A stretch of DNA of 64,000 bases from Varroa destructor (Eukaryota; Arthropoda; Arachnida; Mesostigmata; Varroidae). Position 1 is the stretch's first letter, and every line of letters starts with the position of its first letter. Of the stretch, positions 1 through 13,064 are shown piece by piece. The position numbers and the translations under genes were made by a program. The stretch is taken from the NCBI RefSeq assembly GCF_002443255.2, contig NW_019211455.1:46894863-46958862 (forward strand), read 5' to 3'. The notes under the pieces are model-generated. The model was not told the DNA's origin, ran no database searches, and saw nothing but the letters and a program-made list of their open reading frames with translations.

Positions 1-2779
1 CAAAGCAATGACAAACATCGACATCTACAAGTTAAAAAAGCAGCTACTAGTGAGATACATATCTTAAACGCCTGCCGTTACGAACGCAATGGCCTAGGAT
101 CCTAACAGAGAGAAAAGGAGCACATCGTACAGGCACGCGCGGAACAGCTCACCCACGCGGAGCAACCTGTTTTCCCAATGGTAGCCAATCGCTGGACGTT
201 GCGCTATATCATTTCGGCTATTTAATAAACGTTTCAATCGTACCGCCTTACTTAATGATTACGTCAAACGGCTGGCTCGTCTCAGCACGAAACGAACGGT
301 GTGCCACCTCGTGGGCCTACACCATCTTACAAGCATTTCTAATTCGGGATCACCTTAAATCTTTGTCGCCTAACAGAACAATCGATTGACGCTTAGTATC
401 TGAGCTGATTCTGGTTACTTTCAAGAGTAACACCACGGCGAGGTCGATGGTGATTCCGAGGCCGTCCTGAGCTCTCGCCAATGGCGAGACTTGACGCCTG
501 CCTTGCCTTACGCTTAGCATCTGGTCTACAGATTGTGAACTGATGGCGGCTATATAAAATATCATATCGCCTATAACAGCTGCGGAAACGGTGACATATG
601 CCATCGTCACGCAGCGGAAACGTCGGGCACCAGTATCTGTTGCGCGAAAGAGTATGACGATTGGCCACATTGTCTAGCGCCTTGTCCAGAAATAAAAGTT
701 AGTGCGTTTACCGGGCGAAGGGCTGAGACCGCCTAAACGCTGTTGTATTTCGATTGCTGGCTTAGTAAGTGAATAAAGCGTGAAGTGGGTGTGACCTCAC
801 GTGATAATCTGAGTTTTCGAGACTGTAGCGGGGTCTTGGAATCTGACTAGTAGTTATTTTTGTAGTCGGTACTAGTTCGTTTTTTGCTGACCCAGTTGGG
901 TCGCAATGTAGCTTGTAAATATCGACAAAAAGTTGGAGTGAACTACTTCTCATAAAAAATAGAGTGTGCATTGAAGTTTCTATTGACGGACCGGCAAGTA
1001 CGTTTGCAATGCAAATTTGTAAGGGTAGCTGAGTACCACTTGTGATTTATGCATTGTTCACTCTGGTGGCAAGGTATTAAGGTATCAAAAAGAAAATCAA
1101 ATAAAAAATCTGTAGCTTCTATGAGGTTCCCACTGAGTTTATTTAATACTGCATGTATATAATCCACACGTCAGGTGTAGACGTAACTGGACTCAAGGAA
1201 CTCGCCCTACGGAATCTTTGCAAGGCGTCAGAGATACGCGGTGATTCCGTTGCAAGACACGTTAGCAATAGCGGCAACACGTCCCGCTTAGTCGCAGATT
1301 GCGCGTAGCTCAGCTAAGCCAAACACCAGTGACGTGCGTATGATAAAACAGGCCGACCGCGTCCAAATGACGCTTGGCGTCCGATGTTTCACTTTGAGAC
1401 AAGACTGCACAGATGCCAGTCCCACAAAAACGGCCGTGAGAGTGGGCCCAAAAAGCACCGTGTGTCCGTGACGTCAGGTTAAATATGTGCCCTTACGTCA
1501 CAGGCAGAAATGCCTTGTTGGATTGATTTTAAGGACTTTAAACGCGTATGTGAAGTATATTACTCTGAGTCTTTGGAAAAAAATAGTGTGTGTAAATTCA
1601 AATGAATAATTATGCTGTGTGTTAAATGAAATAATTCGAAACAGAATAAGGGTCCGCTTCAATGATTCGGCCATTGAACAACAAGGCGCAACAGTTGGTT
1701 GTAGCATGAGAGGATCGGCTGGCATACCAACCATGTTAAAAGCTAGAGCGACTACTAAATAATAGAAAATATAGAGACTTCGGAACGGCGTGTCCTAACC
1801 GTTAATTGCTGAACGCATGTACTCGCTTATCATATAATGTAAAAAGGTTGGTGCTCTTTTTTACAACACAACTCGGTACAAGAATCATAGATACTTCATC
1901 GTACATCCAAAGTTACTTAGTATAAGTAAGCAATTTATAGCAATTGAGCATATATATTATATTAGACATTGCTGAAGAAACATTTTAGGCGGCGTCATGG
2001 CCATCTATATCGGATATTTCGTCACGTTCAACAATACAGCCGGAAAATCGGAAACCCTTTTGAAAGTCAATAAAAGTACAAATCTATGATTAGAGTATAT
2101 CTTTTGCTATACAATCTGCATGCACTAACCAAGTATCAGAGAGCATTACTTGTAAAGAAATCAGCGCAAACGGTCCACAATGTTATCTGATACGTACCAT
2201 CAAATAAAAACATTAACAAAATATAGTATCTATTGATCGCTAAGGAGACTCAATAACACCAAGTTCCGACCACTTCGTCTCCATTGTCCGCCTACCTTGT
2301 ACTTCAAGTAACTTACACAAATGTTGTGATGAACCTTCAATACGCCGGCACTCTGATCTGACGAAACAAAATTATTTCCGCTGTTTTTGTGAACACCTTG
2401 CCACATTCAACAATCAACTATTACTCTCCATAATGTTATCCAACGTCACCGACAAATGCGACGTCAATGCAGCCACCCATTCATCCGCAGCTCAATGCGC
2501 TGGAGTCTTCAGAGCCGCGTCTGTGGCCACCTTGAAGCTCATTGAAACCATGCATTAAAAAAATCCAGCGAATAAATCAAACGAATCGGTCTCACTTTAC
2601 CACGATGCACCACAAGAAACTGCACTCTTAGGTGAGTTCGACTGTTGTCTTTGTTGGATAACCGTTCTTTTGTTCTACCTCGAAGCGTGCGCTCAGATTG
2701 TCGTTTACTGTTTCGAGCACCCGTTCCAAATGAGCTTCGCACCGATGAAGTTTACGAAGTAAAGGGCACTGCGAGCACT
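1..2779. other. No supported gene
   Basis: Anonymous sequence. Open frames on either strand stay under about 110 codons and overlap each other, as expected by chance. I see no splice-flanked frame, RNA gene or repeat worth naming. Confidence 0.5.
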
Positions 2780-2823
2780 GAAGCCAGCCTAAAACGCCTG
2801 TCTTCTCTAGCGGATACCTGAAG

Positions 2824-3000
2824 ATGATCGCCAATCTTCGGATCTTAAGCCATCAGCTCTTGCAGAATCAGAGAGATCTAATAGAAGATCTCGCAGCCCA
2901 ATATCAGCCCACAAAACGGGACAGCGATCAGCGCTTCTCGCGAATCAGCGCGCGCCATGATAACCACAGCGAGGCTAAGTGTATGCTGTGGGAAGGGTAG
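2824..3000 (+). CDS. Short candidate reading frame, unknown function
   Basis: An ATG-started frame of 58 codons ending in TAG; the open frame extends upstream to about 2782 without a stop. The translation begins MIANLRILSHQLLQNQRD and continues as a polar, probably helical segment with regularly spaced Leu and Ile (LRIL, HQLL, DLIEDLAAQY), then an Arg/Ser/His-rich tail. No family is recognised. An AG (ctcttgcag) lies inside the frame at 2865, so part of it could be an exon. The length is well within chance, so the helical appearance is the only argument. It could be a random frame. Confidence 0.15.
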   Translation: MIANLRILSHQLLQNQRDLIEDLAAQYQPTKRDSDQRFSRISARHDNHSEAKCMLWEG

Positions 3001-4642
3001 CGAAAATTTTCAAGGGCTTACTCGATCTAGTGATTCGTCGTCTCTGTATGCTTTCGGTTTGGATACGGTAGGGCATTTGGAGGGGGCCCCTTTGACTTCG
3101 TTTTTTCGGGACGTTTTTGATGGTCGTAGAACGCGTGTGATGCCCATGTAGCAATAAGCCTATCGAACCACTAAAAATAGGGGTCCTTAGCGTGGGTCCT
3201 TCGACGTATTTCTTCGCCAATCTATTGTTATCTTAAAGAGCAAGCTTTCAACAAAGGTAAGCTCATCAGAATGCTTTGACCAGGCGACTAGGTGAAGATC
3301 GATCCGCTCGGAGCGTCCAGAGTCTAAAACTCTGATGGTACTAGGGCCAACAATCAAATTAGTTCAGTGAAAAACTAGAAGACTTATTTGGTTATCATTG
3401 GATAGTAGGTGAGACGTTCTTCTGCCACGCAAACGGTTTGAGGAAAGAAACCGGTAGAACTTTTTAACGTGTATTGCAAAAAGAAAAGTTGGGTTTTTAG
3501 GATAGTCGATAAGGTATCGCCCCCTTACGAGAATTGGCAGGCAGCCAGTAAATCAAATGTATAGGATACTGGCGATTCTTAGTCATTGATATGATACGAA
3601 TATCTATCTGGGACGACTCATACAATAATAATGAGATAGCAACATATGCTCTACTACGCCAACCGTTTCTTAGTGACAGATATATCGAATTAAAAAATGT
3701 TCGATTGTTTTTTATAGTATGATTTTTTCAATATCTTTTTTTCTAACTTTTGCTGAACACTATTTAAACAGAAATTGTGTGTTAAAAAATCGATTATAGT
3801 TTGAGCTGGGTTCCCGTTATAGTATTATAGGGATATATCTTTAATGACATTCAACCCTATAATTACTTCATTCAAAAAGCTATTATTATTTTTTCTAGAA
3901 GTTGAATCTAACTGAAAACGATTTTCATCTATAAAAAAATGGTGCCTTATTCGGGTCGAGCTTCTATCTAGTCAAGAGATTGATCCTGTTTCTTTCTGCA
4001 CATTAAGCTCTGGATATCGTTGTAGCCGACGCTCAGTTTTGAGTGCTCCATGACTTCCGACTTTGGCGTTCTTCGGACTTTACTGTCAGCCAAACCATGG
4101 GGTTTGAATTAAGTGCAGTGCTTTTTCCTACGCTCCATTGATTCACCTCTTGTTTTTTGCCAAATTTACTTAGCGTAAAGTAACTTAGCTTGTCATAACT
4201 TATTATTAACACCTTTCTGCACGGTAAATAACAGATCCGTGAAAAATGAACACATGATAAGTGTCTTTAGAAGCTGTTACTATGCGTGTTCTATATGCAA
4301 AGGTTTTCATCACAATGACGCAGCGAGTATTAATGTAAACAGTATGAAACGAGCCATACATTAAGGAATCCTTAGAACAGGATTCAGTCATTGAACTATG
4401 TCCAATAAACGAATCAACGAGCCATTAGTTTCTACCTCATTGAAGTGCATTAATCCGTCAGGGATTGATTTCCTGTAGGTCAGAATGGGCGAAATATTGC
4501 CGCTGTTGAACTCGTTCTACCGCTTATTATAACAACAGTAATAGAAAGTAGTTATCCGTGTTTGCCGCAGTGAAATGTCTATTCGATGCATTACTCTTAA
4601 TGTAACATATTCAAATATTCATTAAACTACTGTCTTTTTCAG
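3001..4642. other. No supported gene
   Basis: Mostly AT-rich. A donor-like site (CAACAAAG then GTAAGC) ends a 27-codon open frame at 3258, but no convincing acceptor precedes it. Nothing else is visible. Confidence 0.4.
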
Positions 4643-4717
4643 CCCTTGCTCTCTGCTAAACAAGGCATTTTGCCTCAACGTGGCGATTACAAGCATGGCA
4701 GCTCTATATCATTAAAA
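4643..4717 (+). CDS. Candidate 75-nt internal exon, unknown function
   Basis: A strong 3' splice site (ACTGTCTTTTTCAG) ends at 4642, and a strong 5' splice site (AAAA followed by GTGAGT) begins at 4718. The interval is exactly 25 codons. It is open only in the phase that fits both ends with whole codons; the other two phases contain stops. The peptide includes KQGILPQRGDYKHGSSISLK. Good signals at both ends of a symmetric, uniquely open interval make this one of the better exon candidates in the window. No partner exon in a compatible phase was found nearby and no family is recognised, so chance remains possible. Confidence 0.28.
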
Positions 4718-7700
4718 GTGAGTGTGGGCCTTCAATCGATACTCTGTCTAATTTCCCAGCGGTTCACACGGTGTGCTGGCACCCCTGCGGCACCCCACAC
4801 GCCCTCCTAAGTAGAGCTGACGACGGACAATCGGCACTGGTTCTGTCTATTTCCACATGTCTACTCTATTACCATGAGCTCCTGTCAGCCAATTTGTGCC
4901 TTTAGCTATGTCAAACCCCGCGTCTGCTTCGACAGGAGCCTTTCGAGAACCGCCTCGGTCTTGCGTGAAGTGCCCGCCATGAGCTGGCCCACACGCCCCA
5001 CGCCGAGAGAAGGACGGAGAAATACAACACGAAACGTAGGAGAACCATAAGAGAAAAAAGAACGACGGACTGGGAAAGAAAATTGACTAGTACTCATATC
5101 TTCTCGTACGCGCCAGAACAAGAAAGCGCAACTAACCTACTTAGACGGCCACGAAAGGCTGCCGGGCCGCATGACCCTGGACAGTATTGAGGTTAAGGCC
5201 AATTCGGGTTTTTAAGGTGGTAAAAGCTTATTCTGAGAAAGCCCTGCATTTCGAGCACGATGGCTCGTAGCAGTAGCATTTTGCCTCCAAATCTGACGTG
5301 ATCATAGACCCAGGTGACGTTTGGAATACAAGTTCCTCGCTCTGAATGAGAGAGAGAGCGTTACTCCTGCTCTTTCTCTGAGCAATCAAAAACAACGTGA
5401 GAACAGCATGTGAACAAGAGGAGCAACCAGCACTAATACAGAATGCTACGACGGCCTGTCCTGTCGCCCTCGAAAACCTTGTATCTGATATAGATTCAGT
5501 TGAAAGCAATAGAGTTCGAAGGTGGACGCGGGTTGTCCCTTGATTCGTAACTGGTTGTCTACGGTGGTGGTAACTACGACGACAGAAATGGCCGATACTT
5601 TTGAGGTACCTATATGAGGCCGCCGACGTTCGGGGCCTGCCGTAAGGATATCGACAATTGACATCGGCAACCACGACAATCTAAAAATGAAGGACGAGTC
5701 AAAAGTCTTGTGCAGACGCCCATGGGCGAAGCTATCACGCAGATTCGATTAGAGCGGGACACAAAGAGAGAAACATTAATCGATTCCGAATGCGGTTACT
5801 GTGTTCAGGGTGAGAAACCGCTGTTGATCCCTACTCCATCAGTGTCCTTATTACTTTAGTATGATCCCTGCCACGCATTCAGTGCCAAAAATCAAAATAC
5901 GAAAGAGTGTCCAGGAACCCTTAAATCCCTGCAATCCACCTCGTCCTATACTCGTCCTATACAACTCTCAGCAATTGCTGCTTTTATTGAGGCGTTGTAA
6001 ACCAACTTCACACTTCAGCATTCAGTCGCACGCACGCTAATGCTGAGGGCTCGTTTACTTTGAGATAGGACACGCGCGTGTTGAACTCTCAACTCTCTGA
6101 GAATTGTTGTTTGCGTTTTCTTTCAGGACAGAAAGCTTATATTTATGTGACTTTTGCTTTTTATGATGACCACACTTTCACACGACATAACCAGCGATTA
6201 CATTAATTATAAGTAAGCGATACAACGCGGACGGATCGCAGTATAGTATCCCAATATCTGCAGTCTAGAACCTAATCAGGAAACGTGTTCCATACCATAA
6301 TATCTCCTTTGCTAATCGATTAAAGACAAGACCCATTTGCTAGTCTTGTCGTTTATAACTTACGAAAAGAAGCGGCCGGTGGCTTGGAGCTCACAAAAGG
6401 AAGTACCCGAAATGTGTGAGCATGAGCACGAACTGACCCCCCTTCCCTACCTTCTGTGCACTACTATGAACAGTCAACAAGCCCTCACATTTGATGATAG
6501 ATTGCATCATCACCGGACCAGTTGGTCTACCGACCGGATCTAGACCGGCCGCTGGGTTAGCAGTTGGTTCACAGGTTACTGACACATCGTAGGGACAAAG
6601 ACAAAACGATTCAGGTATAGCTGTCGGGTCAGGCACACAACACAAGATTCGGATAGCACGTAGGTCACCACGAGTCTGATCAAAACATGTGAATGGTCAG
6701 AGGCGGTTGATGCTGCTAAGGTCGATAAGGAAAGTTGGCCAGAGGCAACGCAACACACTACGCAAGGCAAGAAGGAACTTCCTAGTAGTAAGTTTGCAAA
6801 CTCTTCGATCACTTGGTGATAGCTGGGCAGTGGCCACTGGTAGTCAATATCAATAACAACAACAATGCTGCGTGCCTCATTACTACTACTTGGGAATTTC
6901 TAGTTGGTCATCAGATTGACCAGTATAAAGATGATTTCTGACGGGTGGTTTCGAAGAAATAAACGTTTATTGATTAGGACATGTTAGGTCAAGTTCGAAT
7001 AGGTTGAGTTCGGTTCTTAGGTGGACTAGGACAAGTTAAGCTGAAAACTTTTGGACAGTGCCCGGAGATCACACGAGGAGCAAAGTTGCTTGGCTAAGAG
7101 GAAGGTTAAGAGGAAAAGCGATATGCGAATACTCTTACTGTAACTTCTTGTATTCCTTGCTTATACAGATTCCGATGTGTTAAACAAGAAAAGTGGTTTA
7201 CAGTAATACCCCTGGGGACTAGTTGTCTTTGAGCTGCGGCTCTCCCACGCAGAAGAAAGTTATCTCTCTTTCACGCCAGTAGTCTTAAAATCTACTAAAT
7301 CTCCCTGGTAGCATCATCTCCTTCCTTCTCGACACGATGAACTCCAGTGGGCAATCCAACTTCGAAAGAGCTGAGTACCGCCTAAGCGTTCGTATTTCTT
7401 CATGGACTATCTGCGGAACGAGTTTCAACTGAGATAAAAGTGAGTGATCAAACGATTCGTTTCGAGTACATCTAACCCAGAACGGAGCATCTTGCATCAG
7501 ACTAGATTTCAAAGGCGAAACACTTTTTTGGTTCCGTTTCGATTCGTCATAAGGGACTTATATACGCCGGCATCGTGTGGCTGCTCCAGGACCACTTTTC
7601 CGTCTTTCAATGGCTGCCAACGAAGGATCAGGATTGAAATCCCGCATTACATCAAACTCAAGGCGCGTCACGTTCCTTTCAGGGAGTCTCGTCTTGTCTT

Positions 7701-10700
7701 TAGGTCCATCGCAGATCATCTCGCTGAATACTATCCGAAGCCACTGCGTAGGTAGCCATTACTATGACCGCAGGCCTTGGAAGAGCGAGGAAGAGGCATA
7801 GCGGACTAGGCTTGTCTTTCCCACTGCATGCGTCCGTTCGTCCTTAGCAGTAATCACGAGGATGAGTAAACTTACTAGAACGACTAGAGTCGGACGCGGC
7901 ATTTCACACCACCCTGTTTGTCTGTGTGAAGTGAAGGAATGAAGTGCTCATGATGCGCCGACGAGGCTCATGTGAAGCTCGTCCATAGTTCGTGTCTCAT
8001 GTTGGCCCCCTTCTTGGTTGGTTCTCGCGGGTTACTTTATACTCGTACGGCTTGTAATCTCCCATCAACTGCATCCCAGTGGCGACACGGACTACCTCAC
8101 ATGTGAAATCACACCGGAACTTCATCCTCTAGGGAGCACCAAACGCCAAGATAGGTCAGCATTGCACGGCTCGATTTGTTCTTCTCGTTTGTTATGATGA
8201 TTCGCGACCGTATCGCGACGATTGGCGAGATCTGGCGTTGCAAAAAAACAACCCCCGGATCCAAGGCCAAATTCCCCTCTTCCCCCGACAACACTGCAAC
8301 ACGTCAGCTGGCAACAGCAGTACATTGACTTCTCTCGTTGTCCCATTGCACCCCCGAACTCTGACTGCCATCCGCATTGTCTGCTCTGACTTCTTTACCG
8401 CCAATCGCAACTCCCTTTTATACTTTATTCAATGCTGTTCCTCACCCCTCATATCCCTATATATATATATATGTCTTTCGATTTTCCCTCTCCCTTCTTT
8501 TTATCAGCGTCGCTCGTGAGCTGCATCACTCGAACGAGTTTGCCTCAACTAAGTGTACTAGCAATACTACTCAACTGCAAAATGAGGGCCTATATTGCAT
8601 AATCGTTCATGTATACGATGAACTGTACATGGTATGGTCGTGTGTTTGTATTTGATGCGCAAGTGTGTGAATGCACTTTTGGCCGTAGGCAGCACGCTTC
8701 GTCTCCAGACTCATGATAGCGTGATGGCGCAACTGGCACTGTCACGAACGGCCAGCCTTTTAAAATGTTCTATTTCCACTGCGGCGCTCTCATAGTCAAA
8801 CGATGAACACCACGACGCCAATATCGCTGCTAGCTGTCTTTAAGCCAGCGTCTACTTCGTAGGCTGTGATGGAACTGGCCACCGGACATGAGAGCAAGGC
8901 AAGTACAATACCCAGTGGAATTCGGCACGGCGCGCGTTCCTTCATCGACCGTCAAAACCCGCTAGCGGTGTAAAGTCGTACGGTGTGATCCAACTGTGGG
9001 AATCAGCTGATGGAGTTGCCGCCGGGCCATCGAGAGTTGTCATTTCAAAACTACGTGGGCTGGACCGGGAAGACGAGCGGGTTTCGGACTCCGGCGCCGA
9101 CGAATGCTGATCGATGTTTAGATATTGGAATGTGCAGCGATACATCCGACCACTTCGGAGAGGAGGGATTATTTATATGAACTAAGGAGATCAGGAAAGA
9201 AGAACAGGGAAAGAAATAAAGCAACAAGTGACTAAATGAGAACTCAACGAACTGACAACAGCCAGATTCCCGCCATATTTCGTGATATTGAAGCCCTCAA
9301 ACGCTGAGAGAGGACCACAGGATAAAGGACAGAAAAACAAAGAGATAATATTAAGCCATATGTATTTAGGTTGGGAACGCACTGGTTGTATCTAGCAGCC
9401 ACAAAGTGATATAGAAGGAAAGGAAATCAGAATGTATCAAGTATCTCACGTGCCTAAATACCTCAGAAGTTAACATACGGCAACGTCCAAAGTTAGTGAG
9501 CCGATAAGTAATTAGCATAGATTTAAGCGTCGAGCAAAAAAATCAAACTATTCAAGACAAACAAGAAAAAGTCAGTGATGTTGCATTTATATTTTCAAAG
9601 AGTACTCAGACCAGTTACGTTAAGATATACTTTGCATATGAGGTCGTGTGTGCGCACGTAGATCGGCCTTAAGGTAACCTACCGAGTTGCTCTCAGTAGG
9701 TATCCACTTAATGAACCAGTTGAACAGTAACCTCTGAATACAATTATACAAGAAGATACGGGCTCATTTGTGCGGCTGTATCGGTGTGAATGGGGATGTA
9801 AAAAGTAGCCGGCAAGTTTAGGTGTAACGCCTTATATACGGTTATTCAAAGGAACAGTATAACAACGTACAAATAAAACCTTCAGCCGGTGATTTCCTAG
9901 AATATCTTGTGATATCGGCTCTTTCGTCTCCGCTATAAGCTATGATATAATACGAAGTCGTTTATACAATATCTAGTGTTCGTGATCACTTTCAATTCAT
10001 CTACACTCTCGATGTTTACAGTATGTCTAGATACAAGGGAAGTCCACTGCGTGTCTACTTCAGGGTCCCTTGGTCCCGCCTAAACTACATAATAGGACTT
10101 TAATATCGTCATCGACTCGAACAAAATCAATGTCCGCACTATGATTTAGTGTGAGAACCCCGAGTGGAGTTAGTCAGCCAGTCAATTGAAGTCGCATCGC
10201 ACCCCACTCCCTAAAAATCGCTCTGCCGTCTCCTCGACAAGGGGCTCTTTTGCCATTACATTTACAACTCCAACAGCGCGCTTCATACATGGCAGAGCCA
10301 TATCCGCTCTTCACATTTGCTCTCTGGATCTCTGGTGCCAGGCTACGGTGCAGACTCCGACAAATAGCAAAGAGGTGCCAGGCGAACGATGTATAAGACT
10401 GCTGCAAGGCATCGTTACCCTAGTTTCCCTCGATTTCACCCGTTCCCCCAGGCCTTAGTGCTCCCGCTACCTAACAGGACAATGAATAGTAGCAATCCAC
10501 TACCGGTTCGGAACATATAAGGATATACTGTGTCCACTCGTTCTGAAACTCGGCAGTACTCATGTACTCAGCATCATGTAACACGAAAACGAACAACCTA
10601 GGGAAACAGAAAAATTTTATTGCAGTCTGACCGCCTTCGCCTATGATACTTGCAGTTCTTCTCGTGACGAGAACCATTCATTGGCTTATATCGCCTGGAC

Positions 10701-10709
10701 ACTCAATAA

Positions 10710-10712
<3 letters not shown>
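4718..10712. other. No supported gene
   Basis: Several overlapping frames of 60-150 codons occur on both strands (for example around 5.2-5.7, 6.4-6.8 and 8.1-8.7 kb). They conflict with each other and lack splice or start support. A polypyrimidine-rich acceptor at 6126 leads only into stops. A short TA run lies at 8458-8472. Confidence 0.4.
5940..5961. repeat. 11-bp exact tandem duplication
   Basis: The unit ctcgtcctata occurs twice head to tail with no spacer. Confidence 0.8.

Positions 10713-10774
<62 letters not shown>
10713..10774. repeat. (TA)n microsatellite interrupted by one G
   Basis: Two long TA tracts (about 14 and 16 units) are separated by a single G at 10741. The whole tract can fold back on itself. 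Confidence 0.97.
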
Positions 10775-10778
<4 letters not shown>

Positions 10779-10785
10779 TCACAAG

Positions 10786-10977
10786 TTTGGACAAATTGGA
10801 CTAGCTGTCGATGAGCTGTACCGAGGAAAGCGAAAGAAAGGACGAAGGTTTCTTGACGGTGGAGGTGCTGACTGGGGAGCAGTAAGAGTTCAGTCAGTGT
10901 ATGAGAGACTTCCTCCGTCGACAACGGCGAGCTCGGGCATCGCTCGGAGAATGGCTCGATCCATGGATAACTTGTGA
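10786..10977 (+). CDS. Candidate terminal exon, unknown function
   Basis: An open frame of 63 codons ends in TGA just downstream of the (TA)n tract. A possible 3' splice site (atttattcacaag) ends at 10785. Codons are rich in G at the first position. The peptide is strongly charged, with a basic patch (DELYRGKRKKGRRFL), a Gly-rich turn, a Ser/Thr-rich stretch and the C-terminus ARRMARSMDNL. A near-perfect donor (TCAGAG then GTGAGT) lies at 11001, beyond the stop; a different frame would be needed to use it. No family is recognised. The acceptor has little polypyrimidine, so confidence is low. Confidence 0.2.
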   Translation, partial: FGQIGLAVDELYRGKRKKGRRFLDGGGADWGAVRVQSVYERLPPSTTASSGIARRMARSMDNL

Positions 10978-11128
10978 CTTGTGTTTCTATGAGGTCAGAG
11001 GTGAGTTAGCCACTGGCGTTAAAGAGCAGCCGCAGCGTCACTGAAGGGTGTATAACTACAATAAGGCTAGGGGGGCTGTAAAGTCGAAGATGAAGAGCGG
11101 ATGGGAAACTTATCGGTGTCACACTCAC

Positions 11129-11291
11129 CGACAGACGATGCAGGCAGAACTGGCTTCTTCCATGACAACAGTCCCTGGCGGTCGCGCCCTTGACATCATT
11201 GAATGGAAGGAATGGCTATCTAGGTACGTATCTCCTAGACATAAACATCCCCTGCTCCGGATCTCAAGACCTGACCAGTACTTAAACTGGC
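11129..11291 (-). CDS. Candidate internal exon, unknown function
   Basis: On the minus strand, an acceptor-like site (gcattgcatgtaacag) precedes 11291, and a strong donor (TGTCG then GTGAGT) follows 11129. The 163-nt interval is open in one phase and encodes a peptide containing GQFKYWSGLEIRSRG and PPGTVVMEEASSACIVC. The plus strand of the same interval is also open (a 99-codon frame at 11048-11347), so strand assignment rests only on the splice signals. No family is recognised. Confidence 0.18.
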
Positions 11292-12707
11292 CTGTTACAT
11301 GCAATGCAGTGTATACAATAAATGTCTGTGATGACAACTTCTACTAGCCTTGAGCATCAATGCTCTCACCAACCACTTCATATTACTGGCAAGCAGTTAT
11401 AGCTTCTCGTTGAGAAACGGGGTACCGCAATAATCGTCGGTAAGTGTGCGATCGTACGCGAAAAACATCTCGCACGAATGACCGTAGTAAGTAATAGTTA
11501 TGGGAAGCAGCCATGGTGTTTAGGTATTGAACAGAATACTTCGGCTGCATGACCAGCGTGACGGGTATTATATTTGTGAGATATCCTTATCATTTAGCAG
11601 ACAGCCAGTGGTGATATAAAGTTAAGTAAATGTGCTGTACTACAATTAGAGAGAGAGGCCATAGCCACATGTAGACGAACTGATATCTGCAATATAATCG
11701 TATCTAGCTAAGGTAATTGAGCGCGAAAACACGTTGTATGATTTCATAAAATTACCGGGTTAACCACTTGCTTTCTATTGACAACAACACGAGAACCGCT
11801 ATTTTGGCCGCCAACGCAGCAGACGCTTTTTGCTTTATCGGGACTCTATTCATATACTATAGGGCAGTGAAAAACAACACAAAGCCAACCCTAACTATGC
11901 ATTTGAAAATTACGAAAGGAGAACGAGGATCCTACGAGGTACTCCTTAAACAAGTAAGCATTATTAACGAGAAAATTAAGCAAACGGGTATTTCGCGAAT
12001 GCATTTAGTAGTTTAGTTGAAAACGGTCCGCTTAAATCTTTTTTTTCTATACGGCTAGTGAATGGTTTTTAGTATCAGGCTTGAAACCTTTTAAGCCTAA
12101 GCACAAAATAAGCTCATGAGAATTAGCGTCTCACCACAACGAGGCAAACATCCTGTGAAATTTAAGAGAAGGACGCACAAGCTAAATATGCAAACATAGG
12201 TCTCACTAATACATTTTACACCCTAGGCTAAGTCGGCTGCTAGTGAGATTGCCGTGTCAGGATGGACGAGGTAATCGAGCGAAGTCCAGAGATTGGTAAG
12301 CCCGCGCCCTCGACTGCATCCGGATCCCGGCTTGAATACAAAGTTAGGACAAGACGGGATGCCGACGAACAATATAGAGAATGCGAAGCACAGATGTAAG
12401 AACTCCTGCCACTCCGGTACCCGTTCTAAGCTGACTGTAGCGAGCAGCCCACTCTTTTCTCGACTGGCTATTTTTTGAACAGTCGTAACTCAGATGGACA
12501 CAGGTTGCTTCAATTAGCTTTAATCCCAAGATATTATATGGAGTTATACGTCCAGTGAAGGCGAGCGCTGGGCCGATGCTCGACGACCGATCAAACTAAG
12601 TAAGGGACAGAAACGTTGGGGTCATCGGAGTTTGCGAGTTGTAGAAGCATATACTACACCCGTTCAAACATAAACCGACGGTGAGAAAGACATATATAGA
12701 ATCAGAA
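11292..12707. other. No supported gene; one ATG-to-donor motif
   Basis: At 12263 a start codon in reasonable context opens a frame of 11 codons (MDEVIERSPEI) that runs into a donor-like GTAAGC at about 12297. This could be a short first coding exon, but no downstream acceptor in a matching phase was identified. Confidence 0.2.
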
Positions 12708-13064
12708 CTAATCAATGACAGTCGGTTGGACACTCAGCACAGAACTCGTAACGGGGGTTTCACGGGGGAGGTATTCTTCGCTTTTGCGCCAAGCAGGGGC
12801 TCCGCTTTGTATGGGATGCAGGAGAAAAGGCGTTTCGCGCGGTCTCAGTTCAGCAACATCCGCTTTCAGACTTCGAATCGCAGTATCGAAGGCTACGGTC
12901 GGAGAGATTGGACTTTTTGAACGGGTTGGATGACCCCTGGGCTGCGACTCTAAAACATGGGAAAGATCGACTGAAGTTGTAAAAGGTGCTGGACAGTTAA
13001 AATGAAGGCTAAGTCTGTGCCAATCTGGGACACTTATGCTACTCGACGCCCTTAAAACGTTCAT
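12708..13064 (-). CDS. Candidate 118-codon frame, unknown function
   Basis: This frame starts with a true ATG, has a stop three codons upstream, and ends in TAG. The product would be Ser/Pro/Arg-rich and probably disordered, with repeated PRETP motifs (ELRPRETPF and YLPRETPV) about 25 residues apart. The plus strand carries two overlapping frames of 72-79 codons over the same DNA, so the interval is simply poor in stops. No domain is recognised and the length is compatible with chance. Confidence 0.15.
   Translation of the reverse strand: MNVLRASSSISVPDWHRLSLHFNCPAPFTTSVDLSHVLESQPRGHPTRSKSPISPTVAFDTAIRSLKADVAELRPRETPFLLHPIQSGAPAWRKSEEYLPRETPVTSSVLSVQPTVID

Noticed and set aside
3180..3258. 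27-codon frame ending at CAACAAAG/GTAAGC
   Set aside because: Its acceptor lacks a pyrimidine tract, and its phase does not match the candidate exon at 4643.
5228..5674. 148-codon minus frame
   Set aside because: Overlaps another minus frame of 77 codons, begins at a non-ATG start and has no motif.
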